A stretch of 48,398 nucleotides of DNA. It comes from Peribacillus saganii. GTDB taxonomy: Bacteria > Bacillota > Bacilli > Bacillales > DSM-1321. Numbering within the stretch: the stretch's first letter is position 1; every line of letters begins with the position of its first letter. Made by a program: the position numbers and the translations under genes. Positions 15,450 through 23,428 of the stretch are shown here, in pieces. The notes under the pieces were generated by a model that saw only the letters and a list, made by a program, of their open reading frames with translations, was not told the DNA's origin and did not search any database. The stretch is from NCBI RefSeq assembly GCF_003429095.1, contig NZ_QVTE01000039.1, forward strand, positions 1 to 48,398, written 5' to 3'.

Positions 15450-16101
15450 GGATATTACTGATATGTTTAATCGGCATTTATTAAATATTATCCTCATTAA
15501 TCTAGTGTTGGTTATGCCCTTTACATTTTTTATTTTTTCGGCCATAGCTTATTTTGGAGGCCTTGAAACCATTCAGCTTAATAATTTGATCATAGTCTTT
15601 TTAATCATTATTAATTTTACAGCTTTGTTTCCTCCTTTCTTTTACATGGCCAAAAATGATTTAAGTGAAACTCCTTATAGCTGGATGGATTTATTGAAGG
15701 TGTTTTTTGGGGAATTTGGCTATATTGGATTCTTTACTATCGTTTTGTTCCTTATAGGAATGTTCGGTTCTGTACTGTTATTTATTCCAACGGTTTTGGC
15801 TACAGCAGCCATATTGCTGATTCCTTTATTTTCTGATGAAAAAAGCATCAGAAAATCTATTAGCGGTGTCTGGAAGGTTTTAAAAGAGGAACATATCTTT
15901 ATCCTTTTGGATGTCTTGATTATTGCAGCGTTAAACCTGCTGGTATGGTCAGGTTCCCTTTACCTGTTAGCTGACTTTGAAAATAATAGTTTCGTTTATA
16001 TAATCGTCCGCGTATTGCTGAATGCATTTTTATTTCCGCTTATTTTCTTTTACCTAACTATTAAATATCGAAAAGATTTGGGTGCAGCCTATGGCGAATG
16101 A
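15442..16101 (+). CDS. Polytopic membrane protein C of the Tad locus
   Basis: Predicted 219-aa protein with about five to six TM segments. A central stretch, LIPLFSDEKSIRKSISGVWKVLKEE, separates paired hydrophobic helices and recalls the DUF975/YesL-like group of Bacillus membrane proteins, but I cannot assign it. It starts 8 nt inside protein B, and its stop lies inside the start region of the next gene. Tight packing of A to D suggests they are made together. Function unknown. Confidence 0.65.
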   Translation: MIRDITDMFNRHLLNIILINLVLVMPFTFFIFSAIAYFGGLETIQLNNLIIVFLIIINFTALFPPFFYMAKNDLSETPYSWMDLLKVFFGEFGYIGFFTIVLFLIGMFGSVLLFIPTVLATAAILLIPLFSDEKSIRKSISGVWKVLKEEHIFILLDVLIIAALNLLVWSGSLYLLADFENNSFVYIIVRVLLNAFLFPLIFFYLTIKYRKDLGAAYGE

Positions 16102-16558
16102 AAAATTTGAATGGGGTTTTAAAAAGGTTAGTGTATGGCTGGTAATCCTTTTAACCGCAGTGACCTTAGGTGCCTATCTCGGATATTGGTTCCTAAAGGA
16201 AAGGGAAACCCTTAAAACCGCTGATAAGCGGAGGTTAATTCCTGTTAAAGTATGGTGGGTGTTTACCGTATTACTGGGAATTTCTTTTTTGCATAATTTC
16301 ATAGGCGGTGCGGTATTTACTCCTTACGGGAATGCATTGTTTACTTCCTTTGATGTCATTTTCTCCTTCTATTTTTTAGGTCTGCTTTATTACTCTGTTT
16401 TTAGAGTAAGAGATTTATTGGAGGACAGATATCAGGAGGACATTTTTAAACCTTGGCTGCTTGTTCTGTTTCATGTTTGGTACCTTCAATTTAAAATAAA
16501 TCGATTGGAGGGGACGGGAAATGAGAAGCAAAGCTTCAAAGAGGCGGTTGCGAAATGA
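16091..16558 (+). CDS. Membrane protein D of the Tad locus (DUF4234-like)
   Basis: Predicted 155-aa protein. The N-terminus VSVWLVILLTAVTLGAYLGYWFLKERE has the T-L-G-x-Y-x-x-Y-W-F pattern of DUF4234-type membrane proteins. Two more hydrophobic stretches follow (WWVFTVLLGISFLHNFIGG, and TSFDVIFSFYFLGLLYYSVF), with a basic, cytoplasmic-looking C-terminus. I prefer ATG at 16091; a GTG at 16082 is in frame. It overlaps protein C by 11 nt and the TadE-like gene by 38 nt. Role unknown. Confidence 0.6.
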   Translation: MANEKFEWGFKKVSVWLVILLTAVTLGAYLGYWFLKERETLKTADKRRLIPVKVWWVFTVLLGISFLHNFIGGAVFTPYGNALFTSFDVIFSFYFLGLLYYSVFRVRDLLEDRYQEDIFKPWLLVLFHVWYLQFKINRLEGTGNEKQSFKEAVAK

Positions 16559-16922
16559 AAAAGGCTCCGTAAGCCTTGAATTTCTTGGAATTCTTCCGTT
16601 TTACTTCATGTTTTTCCTGCTGCTTTGGCAAGTGGTTGCTTCAGGGTATGCGGTATTTACAGCAAAAACGGCTGTTAATAATGCAGCTAAAACCTTTGCA
16701 GCCACTAATGAGTTAAATGAGGCTATTATTTCCGCCCAGGAAACGCTGGGCAGCAGCGAAATCATTTCCTATAAAAACCTGGTGCCTTCTGATTTGGGGA
16801 ATGGAAAGTTTAAAATAATATTATATACGGAACATTCTCTTACGTTTGTGCCTGAACAATGGAGAAAAAAAGCATCTTTGGAATTGGAGCAGGAGGCCAT
16901 CGGCAAGGTGATGGCTCCATGA
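16521..16922 (+). CDS. tadE: TadE-like pseudopilin
   Basis: Predicted 133-aa minor pilin-like protein. After a basic leader (about 1-15) comes KG then SVSLEFLGILPFYFMFFLLLW, which matches a class III prepilin site: Gly before cleavage and Glu at mature +5. The rest (about 40-133) is an extracellular domain typical of TadE. In known Tad systems TadE is cleaved by the prepilin peptidase and is needed for pilus formation. GGAGGGGACGGGAA precedes the ATG, which decides the start although it lies inside the previous gene. Its stop overlaps the next start (ATGA). Confidence 0.82.
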   Translation: MRSKASKRRLRNEKGSVSLEFLGILPFYFMFFLLLWQVVASGYAVFTAKTAVNNAAKTFAATNELNEAIISAQETLGSSEIISYKNLVPSDLGNGKFKIILYTEHSLTFVPEQWRKKASLELEQEAIGKVMAP

Positions 16923-17581
16923 AGTATCTCCGAAATCAAAAAGGAAACTCCACATTTTACTTGCTCTGGCTGCTGGGGATTGTGGCTCTGATCTTTGTGC
17001 TTACAATAAATATTGTGAAGGTGTATGTAGTAAAAGAGCAAGCAAATCTATCAGTTGAACAGGCTGCTCTGGCTGGTACCTCCGTTTTGCTGGAGACAAC
17101 GGATAAGGCAGTGAAGGACTTTGATGCCGGCCCAGAATCGGTAGCTCAGAAAGCACTTGACGGAGGCCATAGCATAAGCAAACTAATAGAAGATAAACAA
17201 AACGAGTATATAAATAATGGTGATGACGAGACAAATGCCTATATAAAAGCAGCCAATGACATATTGCCTCCAAGATTGGACAAACACCCACTTTTAAAAA
17301 TGGCGTTAAGGGACCGCCTTGGTGTTTCCGGGGCTGATATCTCAACTGAAGTAGCTGCAGTTGTACAGGATGTCATAGCTGAAAACAAGGCAAATAGAGA
17401 AGATACAACTATTGAATTTTCTAAAGTCAAATGGCGCCTTGAAGTTAAGTCCACGGCTACTTTTGAATCGATATCTGATAATCGATATATTACCTATTTT
17501 CTAAAGGACATCCCACAAAGGGGATATGGCCCTGTTCTGGAATATCTTGAAAGTGTTTATTCTAGCAGTGTAATACTATAG
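16919..17581 (+). CDS. TadG-like pilus protein
   Basis: Predicted 220-aa protein with a KYLRNQKG leader followed by a hydrophobic segment (about 11-34, FYLLWLLGIVALIFVLTINIV) and then an extracellular region. The TadG N-terminal pattern of small-residue helix (EQANLSVEQAALAGTSVLL) follows. Unlike TadE and Flp there is no Glu at +5 after the KG, so it may stay uncleaved, as reported for TadG proteins. It lacks a VWA domain; the VWA module here is the separate lipoprotein. ATG 16919 overlaps the TadE stop. It is the last gene of the locus, with a terminator 14 nt later. Confidence 0.75.
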   Translation: MKYLRNQKGNSTFYLLWLLGIVALIFVLTINIVKVYVVKEQANLSVEQAALAGTSVLLETTDKAVKDFDAGPESVAQKALDGGHSISKLIEDKQNEYINNGDDETNAYIKAANDILPPRLDKHPLLKMALRDRLGVSGADISTEVAAVVQDVIAENKANREDTTIEFSKVKWRLEVKSTATFESISDNRYITYFLKDIPQRGYGPVLEYLESVYSSSVIL

Positions 17582-17594
17582 ACAATAAGTAACT

Positions 17595-17628
17595 AATCCC
17601 TGCTGTCAAAGCAGGGATTAATTTTTTT
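17595..17628 (+). terminator. Strong terminator closing the Tad locus
   Basis: AATCCCTGCT and AGCAGGGATT form a perfect 10-bp stem around GTCAA, followed by AATTTTTTT. No other clear terminator lies between 6030 and here, consistent with one transcript of 11.5 kb. Confidence 0.92.
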
Positions 17629-17688
17629 ATATCATATATCAGAACCATATTTTTTAGGGAATGGTACTGGATGCCGCTAAATAAAAAT

Positions 17689-17717
17689 GTCATAAACGAG
17701 AGCAGAAATCATAGAAT
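17689..17717 (+). promoter_or_regulatory. Candidate sigma-E promoter for spoIIM
   Basis: GTCATAAA at 17689-17696 and CATAGAAT at 17710-17717 are 13 bp apart and resemble the sigma-E boxes (about GTCATATT and CATACAAT). Known B. subtilis spoIIM expression is sigma-E dependent, and the start codon is 30 nt downstream. Confidence 0.55.
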
Positions 17718-17746
17718 CTAGTAAGTGATAATCAGGGGGAGTTAAA

Positions 17747-18394
17747 ATGAAGCAAAAAAACGCAATACAAGCCGCCGCAGCCAACCATATTCGAAACAAT
17801 TCCTCAATTTACATTTTTATCACCGTCCTTTTTCTGATGGGGGTAATATTTGGGGCAGTGATTGTCAATAGCTTAAGCTTCACCCAAAAAGAAGATTTGT
17901 TTTATTACTTATCTCAGTTTTTTGGACAGGTTTCGCTGGGCAAAATCGCAGCTAGCCCTGAAATGTTTATTCAAAGTCTTAGCCACAATGTTAAATACAT
18001 AGGAGTCATGTGGATTCTTGGAGTTTCGATAATTGGGCTTCCAATCATTCTTTTACTATTATTTTTAAAGGGTATGGTTGTCGGATTTACAGTCGGATTT
18101 TTAGTGAACCAAATGGGATGGAATGGGTTGCTGCTTTCATTTGTTGCGATACTGCCACAAAATATTATCGTGATCCCGGTCTTTATTCTCATCGCCGTTC
18201 TTTCAGTATCTTTATCAATAAAGCTAATCAAGCGGGTGTTCATAAAACAGTTAAGAGAACCGCTAAAACCAGTTCTAATTGGCTATTTTGGAGCCCTTGC
18301 GGCAGCAATTATCTTTTTAACCGCGGCCGGGGCAATGGAAGCCTACGTTTCTCCCGTCCTGATGAAAAACGCTGTTTCCCTGCTAGCTAAGTAA
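17747..18394 (+). CDS. spoIIM: SpoIIM, stage II sporulation engulfment protein
   Basis: Predicted 215-aa polytopic membrane protein (B. subtilis: 214 aa). SpoIIM scaffolds SpoIID and SpoIIP in the DMP machine that thins septal peptidoglycan and drives engulfment. A TM at about 22-43 is followed by an extracellular stretch and four more TM segments (about 85-107, 110-130, 135-158, 180-205). GGGGGAGTTAAA lies before the ATG. The position directly before fur is as in B. subtilis. It is the first backbone gene after the Tad insertion. Confidence 0.92.
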   Translation: MKQKNAIQAAAANHIRNNSSIYIFITVLFLMGVIFGAVIVNSLSFTQKEDLFYYLSQFFGQVSLGKIAASPEMFIQSLSHNVKYIGVMWILGVSIIGLPIILLLLFLKGMVVGFTVGFLVNQMGWNGLLLSFVAILPQNIIVIPVFILIAVLSVSLSIKLIKRVFIKQLREPLKPVLIGYFGALAAAIIFLTAAGAMEAYVSPVLMKNAVSLLAK

Positions 18395-18446
18395 ATTCAT
18401 TCTTTTTTTAGAAAAATTATTTTTCTTTATTAAAAATGAATGTATT

Positions 18447-18474
18447 TTGACAGTTCCCTGCTATTTGATATAAT
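18447..18474 (+). promoter_or_regulatory. Consensus sigma-A promoter for fur, with possible Per box
   Basis: TTGACA (18447-18452) and TATAAT (18469-18474) are both perfect consensus and 16 bp apart. The -10 overlaps an ATATAATAATAAGGA stretch that matches a PerR box (TTATAATnATTATAA) at about 10 of 14 positions. PerR control of fur is known in B. subtilis; here it is inference. Confidence 0.75.
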
Positions 18475-18504
18475 AATAAGGACTGCGGCGCGGGAGGGGA
18501 AATT

Positions 18505-18975
18505 ATGGAGACTAGAATTGATAGAATAAAGAAACAGTTGCACTCGTCCAGCTATAAGCTGACACCTCAGCGGGAGGCAACCGTCCGTGTTTTACTCGAA
18601 CATGAAGAGGATCATTTAAGTGCCGAAGACGTGTACCTCCTCGTGAAAGAAAAGTCGCCTGAAATAGGATTAGCAACTGTCTATAGAACACTTGAACTGC
18701 TTACCGAATTAAAAATTGTTGATAAAATAAATTTTGGAGACGGCGTATCCCGTTACGATTTAAGGCAGGAAGGGGCCGCCCATTTCCATCACCACTTAGT
18801 TTGCATTGAATGCGGTGCGGTCGATGAAATACAGGATGACCTCCTTGAAGATGTCGAAGCAATAGTGGAACGGGACTGGAATTTTAGAATTAAGGACCAT
18901 AGACTGACATTTCATGGAATTTGCCATAGATGCCAAAGTAAAACAGATGATTCTGATCAAGAATCAAATGCTTAG
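18505..18975 (+). CDS. fur: Fur, ferric uptake regulator
   Basis: Predicted 156-aa Fe2+-dependent dimeric repressor of iron uptake. The winged-helix DNA-binding region lies at about 1-85 (recognition stretch LATVYRTLELL). The metal region has HFHHHLVC with C100/C103 and C140/C143 forming the structural zinc site. Length and the downstream yqzK-xerD order match B. subtilis Fur. PerR and Zur share the fold; the synteny favours Fur. A consensus promoter and a GGGAGGGG ribosome site lie upstream. Confidence 0.9.
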   Translation: METRIDRIKKQLHSSSYKLTPQREATVRVLLEHEEDHLSAEDVYLLVKEKSPEIGLATVYRTLELLTELKIVDKINFGDGVSRYDLRQEGAAHFHHHLVCIECGAVDEIQDDLLEDVEAIVERDWNFRIKDHRLTFHGICHRCQSKTDDSDQESNA

Positions 18976-19003
18976 ACTCTTTCCAGCGGGAAAGGGTTTT
19001 TTG
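18976..19003 (+). terminator. Terminator after fur
   Basis: ACTCTTTCC and GGAAAGGGT pair (one G-U) around a short loop, followed by TTTTTT. It begins at the fur stop. Confidence 0.75.
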
Positions 19004-19558
19004 ATTTTCATGGCTGAATCCTGAGGGTATGCAATGGATGTTTTGAAAAAAGGTACAAGATTTAATCAGGATGTCTTTCATTGGAATTTAGTTAGCTTGT
19101 GAGATCCAGCTGAAGACAGCACATATTTGTGTCAAAAGAGTATGTCAAAAGTGTACTAAGTGCCTTGAAAATCGGTTTCTTTCCTGGATCCTGAATGAGC
19201 GTGAAAATCGAAATCAGGACAACGAAATAATTCCGTAAAAACATGACTAATTTTCGTGAAAAAATAAAATAATTCCGTGAAATATCTATCAATTCCGTAA
19301 TAACAGGACAAATTCAGAGAAAATATGATTCATTCCGTAAAGTACCCTGTAAATCCAGTTTAGGATTCTTCCATGTACTCATTTATTGTTCAAAAAGCGA
19401 CAATTGATCAAAGATAGCCAGAAGGACGCGGTATAACAAGAGGCAGTTTACAAACGCTATTTTCCATAATCCACAGGGGCAGGAATAGTTCTTTTATGTA
19501 TAAAACCTGTCCTATTTGGCATAGATTGAAATAGGAACATGATCGGAGGTAGCATGGA
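19004..19558. other. Gene-free interval between fur and yqzK
   Basis: No gene with a ribosome site is seen on either strand. The main content is an array of degenerate AATTCCGTRAAA repeats at 19222-19345. The last 60 nt lead into yqzK. Confidence 0.55.
19222..19345. repeat. Array of AATTCCGTRAAA direct repeats
   Basis: Units read taattccgtaaaaacatgac (about 19229), taattttcgtgaaaaaataa (19248), taattccgtgaaatatctat (19270), caattccgtaataacaggac (19290), aaattcagagaaaatatgat (19310) and cattccgtaaagtacc (19331). The period is about 20-22 bp and spacers differ. It is non-coding. The style matches the array at 1951-2050, but the consensus is unrelated. Confidence 0.65.
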
Positions 19559-19786
19559 ATGAAGGCAACGATCAGGAATGCATATCACACATTGAAAGTT
19601 TTTGTTTTGTTTGTTAGCTTTACTGTTCTTTTTTATTTCGGAATGGTATGGTTTAATCAAGAGTATGAGAATTATCAGCGTTATGATGAACCAAAAGGGG
19701 CGGCAATAAAGGTTACCAAGGCTGTTGAGTCAGGTGATGACACATGGTTTGACCGGTTATTGCTGTTTTATTTGAACGGAGAATAA
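19559..19786 (+). CDS. yqzK: YqzK-like small membrane protein (DUF4227)
   Basis: Predicted 75-aa protein with one TM segment (about 11-32, [21 protein letters not shown]) followed by a charged domain ([14 protein letters not shown], ending [11 protein letters not shown]). It resembles YqzK/DUF4227, which lies between fur and xerD in B. subtilis. Function unknown. CGGAGGTAGCATGGA lies just before the ATG. The gene ends 4 nt before xerD, so the two are likely co-transcribed. Confidence 0.85.
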   Translation: MKATIRNAYHTLKVFVLFVSFTVLFYFGMVWFNQEYENYQRYDEPKGAAIKVTKAVESGDDTWFDRLLLFYLNGE

Positions 19787-19790
19787 TAGA

Positions 19791-20684
19791 ATGGAATATC
19801 AACTTAGGGACTTTATTCACTTTTTAACAGTTGAAAAAGGACTGGCAAAGAACACATTGGTGTCCTATGAACGGGATTTGAAATCATATATGGCTTACTT
19901 GAATAATATCGAAAAAATCTCGGATTGGAACGAGTGCCGCAGGACACATATCATTCATTTTCTAGCTCATTTGAAGGATCAGGGCAAATCCTCGAAAACT
20001 TTGGCGCGCCATATTGCTTCGGTCCGCTCGTTTCATCAATTTTTAATAAGGGAAAAGGCGGTGGACCAAGACCCATCCGTCCATATCGACTCCCCTAAGC
20101 TGGAAAAGAGCCTTCCGAAGGCATTGAGCCAGGCAGAGGTAGAGGCTTTGCTGGATTCGCCCCGGGAAAACACCCATTATGGCAAAAGGGACAAAGCGAT
20201 GCTGGAGCTTATGTATGCAACCGGGATGCGGGTTAGTGAGCTGATAAATCTGAACGTCAGCGATGTGCACGCAGCGATGGGATTTGTCCGCTGTGTCGGG
20301 AAGGGCAACAAGGAAAGAATCATCCCGATTGGGCAAACGGCGTTAAAGGCGGTGGAGGATTACTTGTCGAAGGGAAGGCCGCACTTTGCTAACCGCAAAT
20401 CAAAGACAGAATCATTATTCCTTAATCACCTTGGCAACAGGCTGACAAGACAGGGTTTCTGGAAAATTCTGAAGAAGCTTGCACAAGAAGCAACAATCGA
20501 TAAAGAACTGACCCCGCATACGCTAAGGCATTCATTCGCAACTCATTTATTAATGAATGGTGCGGACCTCCGTGCAGTACAGGAGATGCTGGGACATGCA
20601 GATATCTCAACTACCCAAATATATACACATGTAACTAATGTCAGGATTAAGGATGTTTATTCCAAATTTCATCCTCGTGCATAA
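19791..20684 (+). CDS. xerD: XerD (RipX) site-specific tyrosine recombinase
   Basis: Predicted 297-aa tyrosine recombinase that acts with CodV/XerC at dif to resolve chromosome dimers. The SAM-like core-binding domain is at about 1-85 and the catalytic domain at about 108-290. All catalytic residues are present: R147 (GMRVSE), K171 (GKGNKER), H243 and R246 (HTLRH), H269 (LGHAD) and Y278 (TQIYTH). Length and synteny match B. subtilis XerD. It is a housekeeping enzyme and not a mobile-element integrase, judged by the neighbours. Confidence 0.94.
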   Translation: MEYQLRDFIHFLTVEKGLAKNTLVSYERDLKSYMAYLNNIEKISDWNECRRTHIIHFLAHLKDQGKSSKTLARHIASVRSFHQFLIREKAVDQDPSVHIDSPKLEKSLPKALSQAEVEALLDSPRENTHYGKRDKAMLELMYATGMRVSELINLNVSDVHAAMGFVRCVGKGNKERIIPIGQTALKAVEDYLSKGRPHFANRKSKTESLFLNHLGNRLTRQGFWKILKKLAQEATIDKELTPHTLRHSFATHLLMNGADLRAVQEMLGHADISTTQIYTHVTNVRIKDVYSKFHPRA

Positions 20685-20718
20685 ATAATAGTAGAATTAA
20701 AGATTGAGAGAAATCTCC

Positions 20719-20745
20719 AGCGGCCGGATAGGGAAACCGGCCGCT
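20719..20745 (+). terminator. GC-rich hairpin after xerD
   Basis: AGCGGCCGG and CCGGCCGCT form a perfect 9-bp stem around ATAGGGAAA. Only TT follows, so termination may be weak or factor-assisted. Confidence 0.5.
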
Positions 20746-20804
20746 TTGGCGGATATTGCCAAATAGCAGAGTTGTTTTATACTGAAGCAATTGGAATTCT
20801 TGGA

Positions 20805-20854
20805 TTGTAAGAGAGCTTACAAATCGTTTAAAATATAGAGGTCAGACTTCTGAC
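20805..20854 (+). promoter_or_regulatory. deoB promoter overlapped by two palindromes
   Basis: TTGTAA (20805-20810) and TAAAAT (20829-20834), 18 bp apart, form a plausible sigma-A promoter. The inverted repeat TTGTAAG-agag-CTTACAA (20805-20822) covers the -35 and spacer. A second one, GTCAGA-ct-TCTGAC (20841-20854), covers the expected transcription start. Both are well placed for repressors; the second resembles GntR-family operators. The regulators are unknown. The rest of 20685-21011 shows no gene. Confidence 0.5.
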
Positions 20855-21011
20855 ATTAAGAAGAAAACAGCTATACATAGATTAATCCACTTTATTAAGG
20901 GAAATATACAATGAAGAAAAATAAGGCAGAAATGTTCCAAAGGAAGTAGGTACGGAGCAGCTACTATTTTCACGATATTTTCCTATCAGCTATAAAACAG
21001 GAGGGATATAT

Positions 21012-22199
21012 ATGGAAAACACATCACATTTCAAACGCGTGTTTTTAATTGTAATGGATTCAGTCGGGATTGGTGAGGCGCCTGACGCTGAATTATTTGG
21101 CGACATCGGTTCGGATACACTTGGCCATATTGCTGAAAAAATGAACGGCCTTAATATGCCTAACCTAGGAGCGATGGGGCTAGGCAACATCCGTGAAATC
21201 CGGGGAATTCAAAAAGCGGAGCAACCAACTGCTTATTATACGAAAATGAAAGAGGCTTCAAGGGGAAAAGATACAATGACTGGACATTGGGAAATCATGG
21301 GTCTTAATATCAGTACCCCATTTCGCGCATTCCCTGATGGATTCCCGGAGATGCTGATCCAGGAGCTCCAGGCGAAAACAGGACGCAGTATTATTGGCAA
21401 TAAACCGGCAAGCGGTACGGAGATTATCAAGGAGCTTGGGGAAGAACATATGAAGACAGGTGCGCTTATTGTTTATACATCAGCAGACTCTGTCCTGCAG
21501 ATAGCGGCACATGAAGATGTGGTTCCATTGAAAGAGTTATACAAAATATGTGAAATTGCTAGGGAAATTACACTTAGGGATGAGTTTAAATTGGGCCGGG
21601 TTATTGCCCGTCCGTTTATCGGTGAACCTGGAAATTTTCAGCGTACGCCAAATCGCCATGATTATGCACTGAAGCCATTCGGCAGAACTGTAATGAATGA
21701 ACTGAAGGATGCAGGGTGCGACGTACTCGCTATCGGGAAGATTTCCGATATTTATGATGGAGAAGGAGTAACCGAATCCCTGCGGACTGTTTCCAATATG
21801 GATGGTATGGATAAGCTGCTGCAAACACTTGATATGGATTTTACAGGTTTAAGCTTCTTGAATTTAGTGGATTTTGATGCGCTATACGGACATCGCCGTG
21901 ACCCGATCGGCTACGGGAAAGCCCTCGAGGAATTTGACGCCCGCATGCCTGAAGTGTTTGAAAGATTAAAAGAAGATGATTTACTGATCATTACAGCAGA
22001 CCACGGAAATGATCCGGTTCATCCGGGCACAGACCATACTCGCGAATATGTTCCATTACTTATGTATTCCAAACGGTTTACACCTGGTAAAGAGCTTCCT
22101 GTGAGAGACACTTTTGCTGATATCGGCGCAACGGTTGCAGCCAATTTTAAAGTTAAAATGCCTTTATACGGAAAAAACATTTTAGGCGATATAGAATAA
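21012..22199 (+). CDS. deoB: Phosphopentomutase
   Basis: Predicted 395-aa enzyme (Drm/DeoB) that converts ribose 1-phosphate and deoxyribose 1-phosphate to the 5-phosphates in nucleoside salvage. It belongs to the alkaline-phosphatase-like, Mn2+-dependent group. Metal and catalytic motifs are [12 protein letters not shown] (near the N-terminus), KDTMTGHWE, and [32 protein letters not shown] precedes the ATG. The nucleoside phosphorylase follows 12 nt later, which supplies its substrate, so the pair is an operon. Confidence 0.95.
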   Translation: MENTSHFKRVFLIVMDSVGIGEAPDAELFGDIGSDTLGHIAEKMNGLNMPNLGAMGLGNIREIRGIQKAEQPTAYYTKMKEASRGKDTMTGHWEIMGLNISTPFRAFPDGFPEMLIQELQAKTGRSIIGNKPASGTEIIKELGEEHMKTGALIVYTSADSVLQIAAHEDVVPLKELYKICEIAREITLRDEFKLGRVIARPFIGEPGNFQRTPNRHDYALKPFGRTVMNELKDAGCDVLAIGKISDIYDGEGVTESLRTVSNMDGMDKLLQTLDMDFTGLSFLNLVDFDALYGHRRDPIGYGKALEEFDARMPEVFERLKEDDLLIITADHGNDPVHPGTDHTREYVPLLMYSKRFTPGKELPVRDTFADIGATVAANFKVKMPLYGKNILGDIE

Positions 22200-22211
22200 G
22201 GAGAGTTTTGT

Positions 22212-23027
22212 ATGATGTATGAAAAGCTTGAGAAAGCGGCGGCATTTATTGAAGGAAAACTGGAGGCAAAACCGGAAATTGGTTTAATTTTAGGATCAGG
22301 CCTGGGTGTTCTGGCCGATGAAATTGAAAATCCGATAAAAATAGCCTATCAAGATATCCCGGAATTTCCGGTATCAACTGTCGAGGGGCATGCAGGCCAA
22401 TTGGTCCTGGGAACACTAAGCGGTAAAAACGTAGTTGCAATGCAAGGAAGATTTCACTTTTATGAAGGCTACTCAATGGATAAAGTCACATTCCCTGTCC
22501 GTGTCATGAAGATGATAGGGGTTGAAAAGCTAATAGTAACCAATGCTGCTGGAGGGGTTAATGAAGACTTTTCAGCTGGAGACTTAATGCTGATTACCGA
22601 TCATATTAATAATACAGGAACAAACCCTTTAATTGGGCCAAACGAAGAACGATTTGGGCCTCGTTTCCCGGATATGTCAGAAGCCTACAATAAAGAACTT
22701 GGAGAAAAGGCCAGGGAAGCAGCCATGAAGCTGGGTATTATCCTTAAGGAAGGTATCTATGTCGGCAACTCTGGACCAACCTATGAAACTCCTGCAGAAG
22801 TCCGCTTAGCCCGGGTCCTTGGTGGGGATGCGGTAGGAATGTCTACCGTTCCGGAAGTTATTGTAGCAAGGCACAGCGGCATGAAGGTTCTAGGAATTTC
22901 ATGCATCACAAATATGGCTGCGGGAATTCTAGACCAGCCGCTCTCCCATGAAGAAGTAATTGAAACGACCGAGAAAGTAAAACATAGCTTCTTGGGTCTG
23001 ATTAAGGAAATTGTAAAGAAAATCTAA
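22212..23027 (+). CDS. pupG: Purine nucleoside phosphorylase
   Basis: Predicted 271-aa trimeric-type PNP that cleaves guanosine, inosine and their deoxy forms to base plus (deoxy)ribose 1-phosphate. Visible motifs are ILGSGLG (phosphate loop), VEGHAGQLV, GRFHFYEGY, VTNAAGG, GPTYETPAEVR and SCITNMAAG. B. subtilis PupG has the same length class. ATAAGGAGAG precedes two tandem ATGs. It is co-transcribed with deoB. A repeat-filled interval of 400 bp separates it from pdp. Confidence 0.93.
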   Translation: MMYEKLEKAAAFIEGKLEAKPEIGLILGSGLGVLADEIENPIKIAYQDIPEFPVSTVEGHAGQLVLGTLSGKNVVAMQGRFHFYEGYSMDKVTFPVRVMKMIGVEKLIVTNAAGGVNEDFSAGDLMLITDHINNTGTNPLIGPNEERFGPRFPDMSEAYNKELGEKAREAAMKLGIILKEGIYVGNSGPTYETPAEVRLARVLGGDAVGMSTVPEVIVARHSGMKVLGISCITNMAAGILDQPLSHEEVIETTEKVKHSFLGLIKEIVKKI

Positions 23028-23428
23028 GAAAAGCGGATTTCCCCGACAAAGGAGGAACAGCTAGGTACACCAGTTTTGCAACTTAAAACCGGTAACAACC
23101 TGGTCCTGTGGAAACGCTGTCCTGACTCTCATCGACACATAAGGAACGACGATTAAGTTCTATCCAGTCCTGCGCCAAATGTCGAAGCGGGCATTTTCTA
23201 TTAGAGTTGGCTATGATCATCACGTCCTCTCAAAGCAGTGCTTTGTTTCGTGCGATGAATTGCTGCCGAAGGATTTCCTTGTGCTGTCTCAAAGCGGGAA
23301 CTAGCACGCTGTGTTGTTCGGGGCGTTATTCTTACTGCATAAAAATTCCTGGGCGCTGGAATTAGAAATAGTATTTGTGAAAAAGTAATTATTTTTTAAC
23401 CATAATTAACAAAAAGTGGTGAATTGGA
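23028..23428. repeat. Repeat-filled interval with diverged copy R3
   Basis: There is no gene. The 57-bp module is recognisable at 23229-23285 after cacgtcct, and its hairpins keep pairing (CAAAGC/GCTTTG and GCGAT/ATTGC with a G-U). Framework fragments such as ggtcctgtggaaacgctgtc lie at about 23100. Positions 23340-23428 are AT-rich and lead to pdp. Confidence 0.65.

Noticed and set aside
19222..19345. CRISPR-like array
   Set aside because: Units are short and degenerate, the period is too short for repeat plus spacer, and no cas gene is present.
19791..20684. Tyrosine recombinase as a sign of a prophage or integrative element
   Set aside because: Length, motifs and synteny identify the housekeeping XerD.
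20911..20949. A 12-codon open frame upstream of deoB as a leader peptide
   Set aside because: The ribosome site is weak and there is no run of regulatory codons or attenuator hairpin after it.
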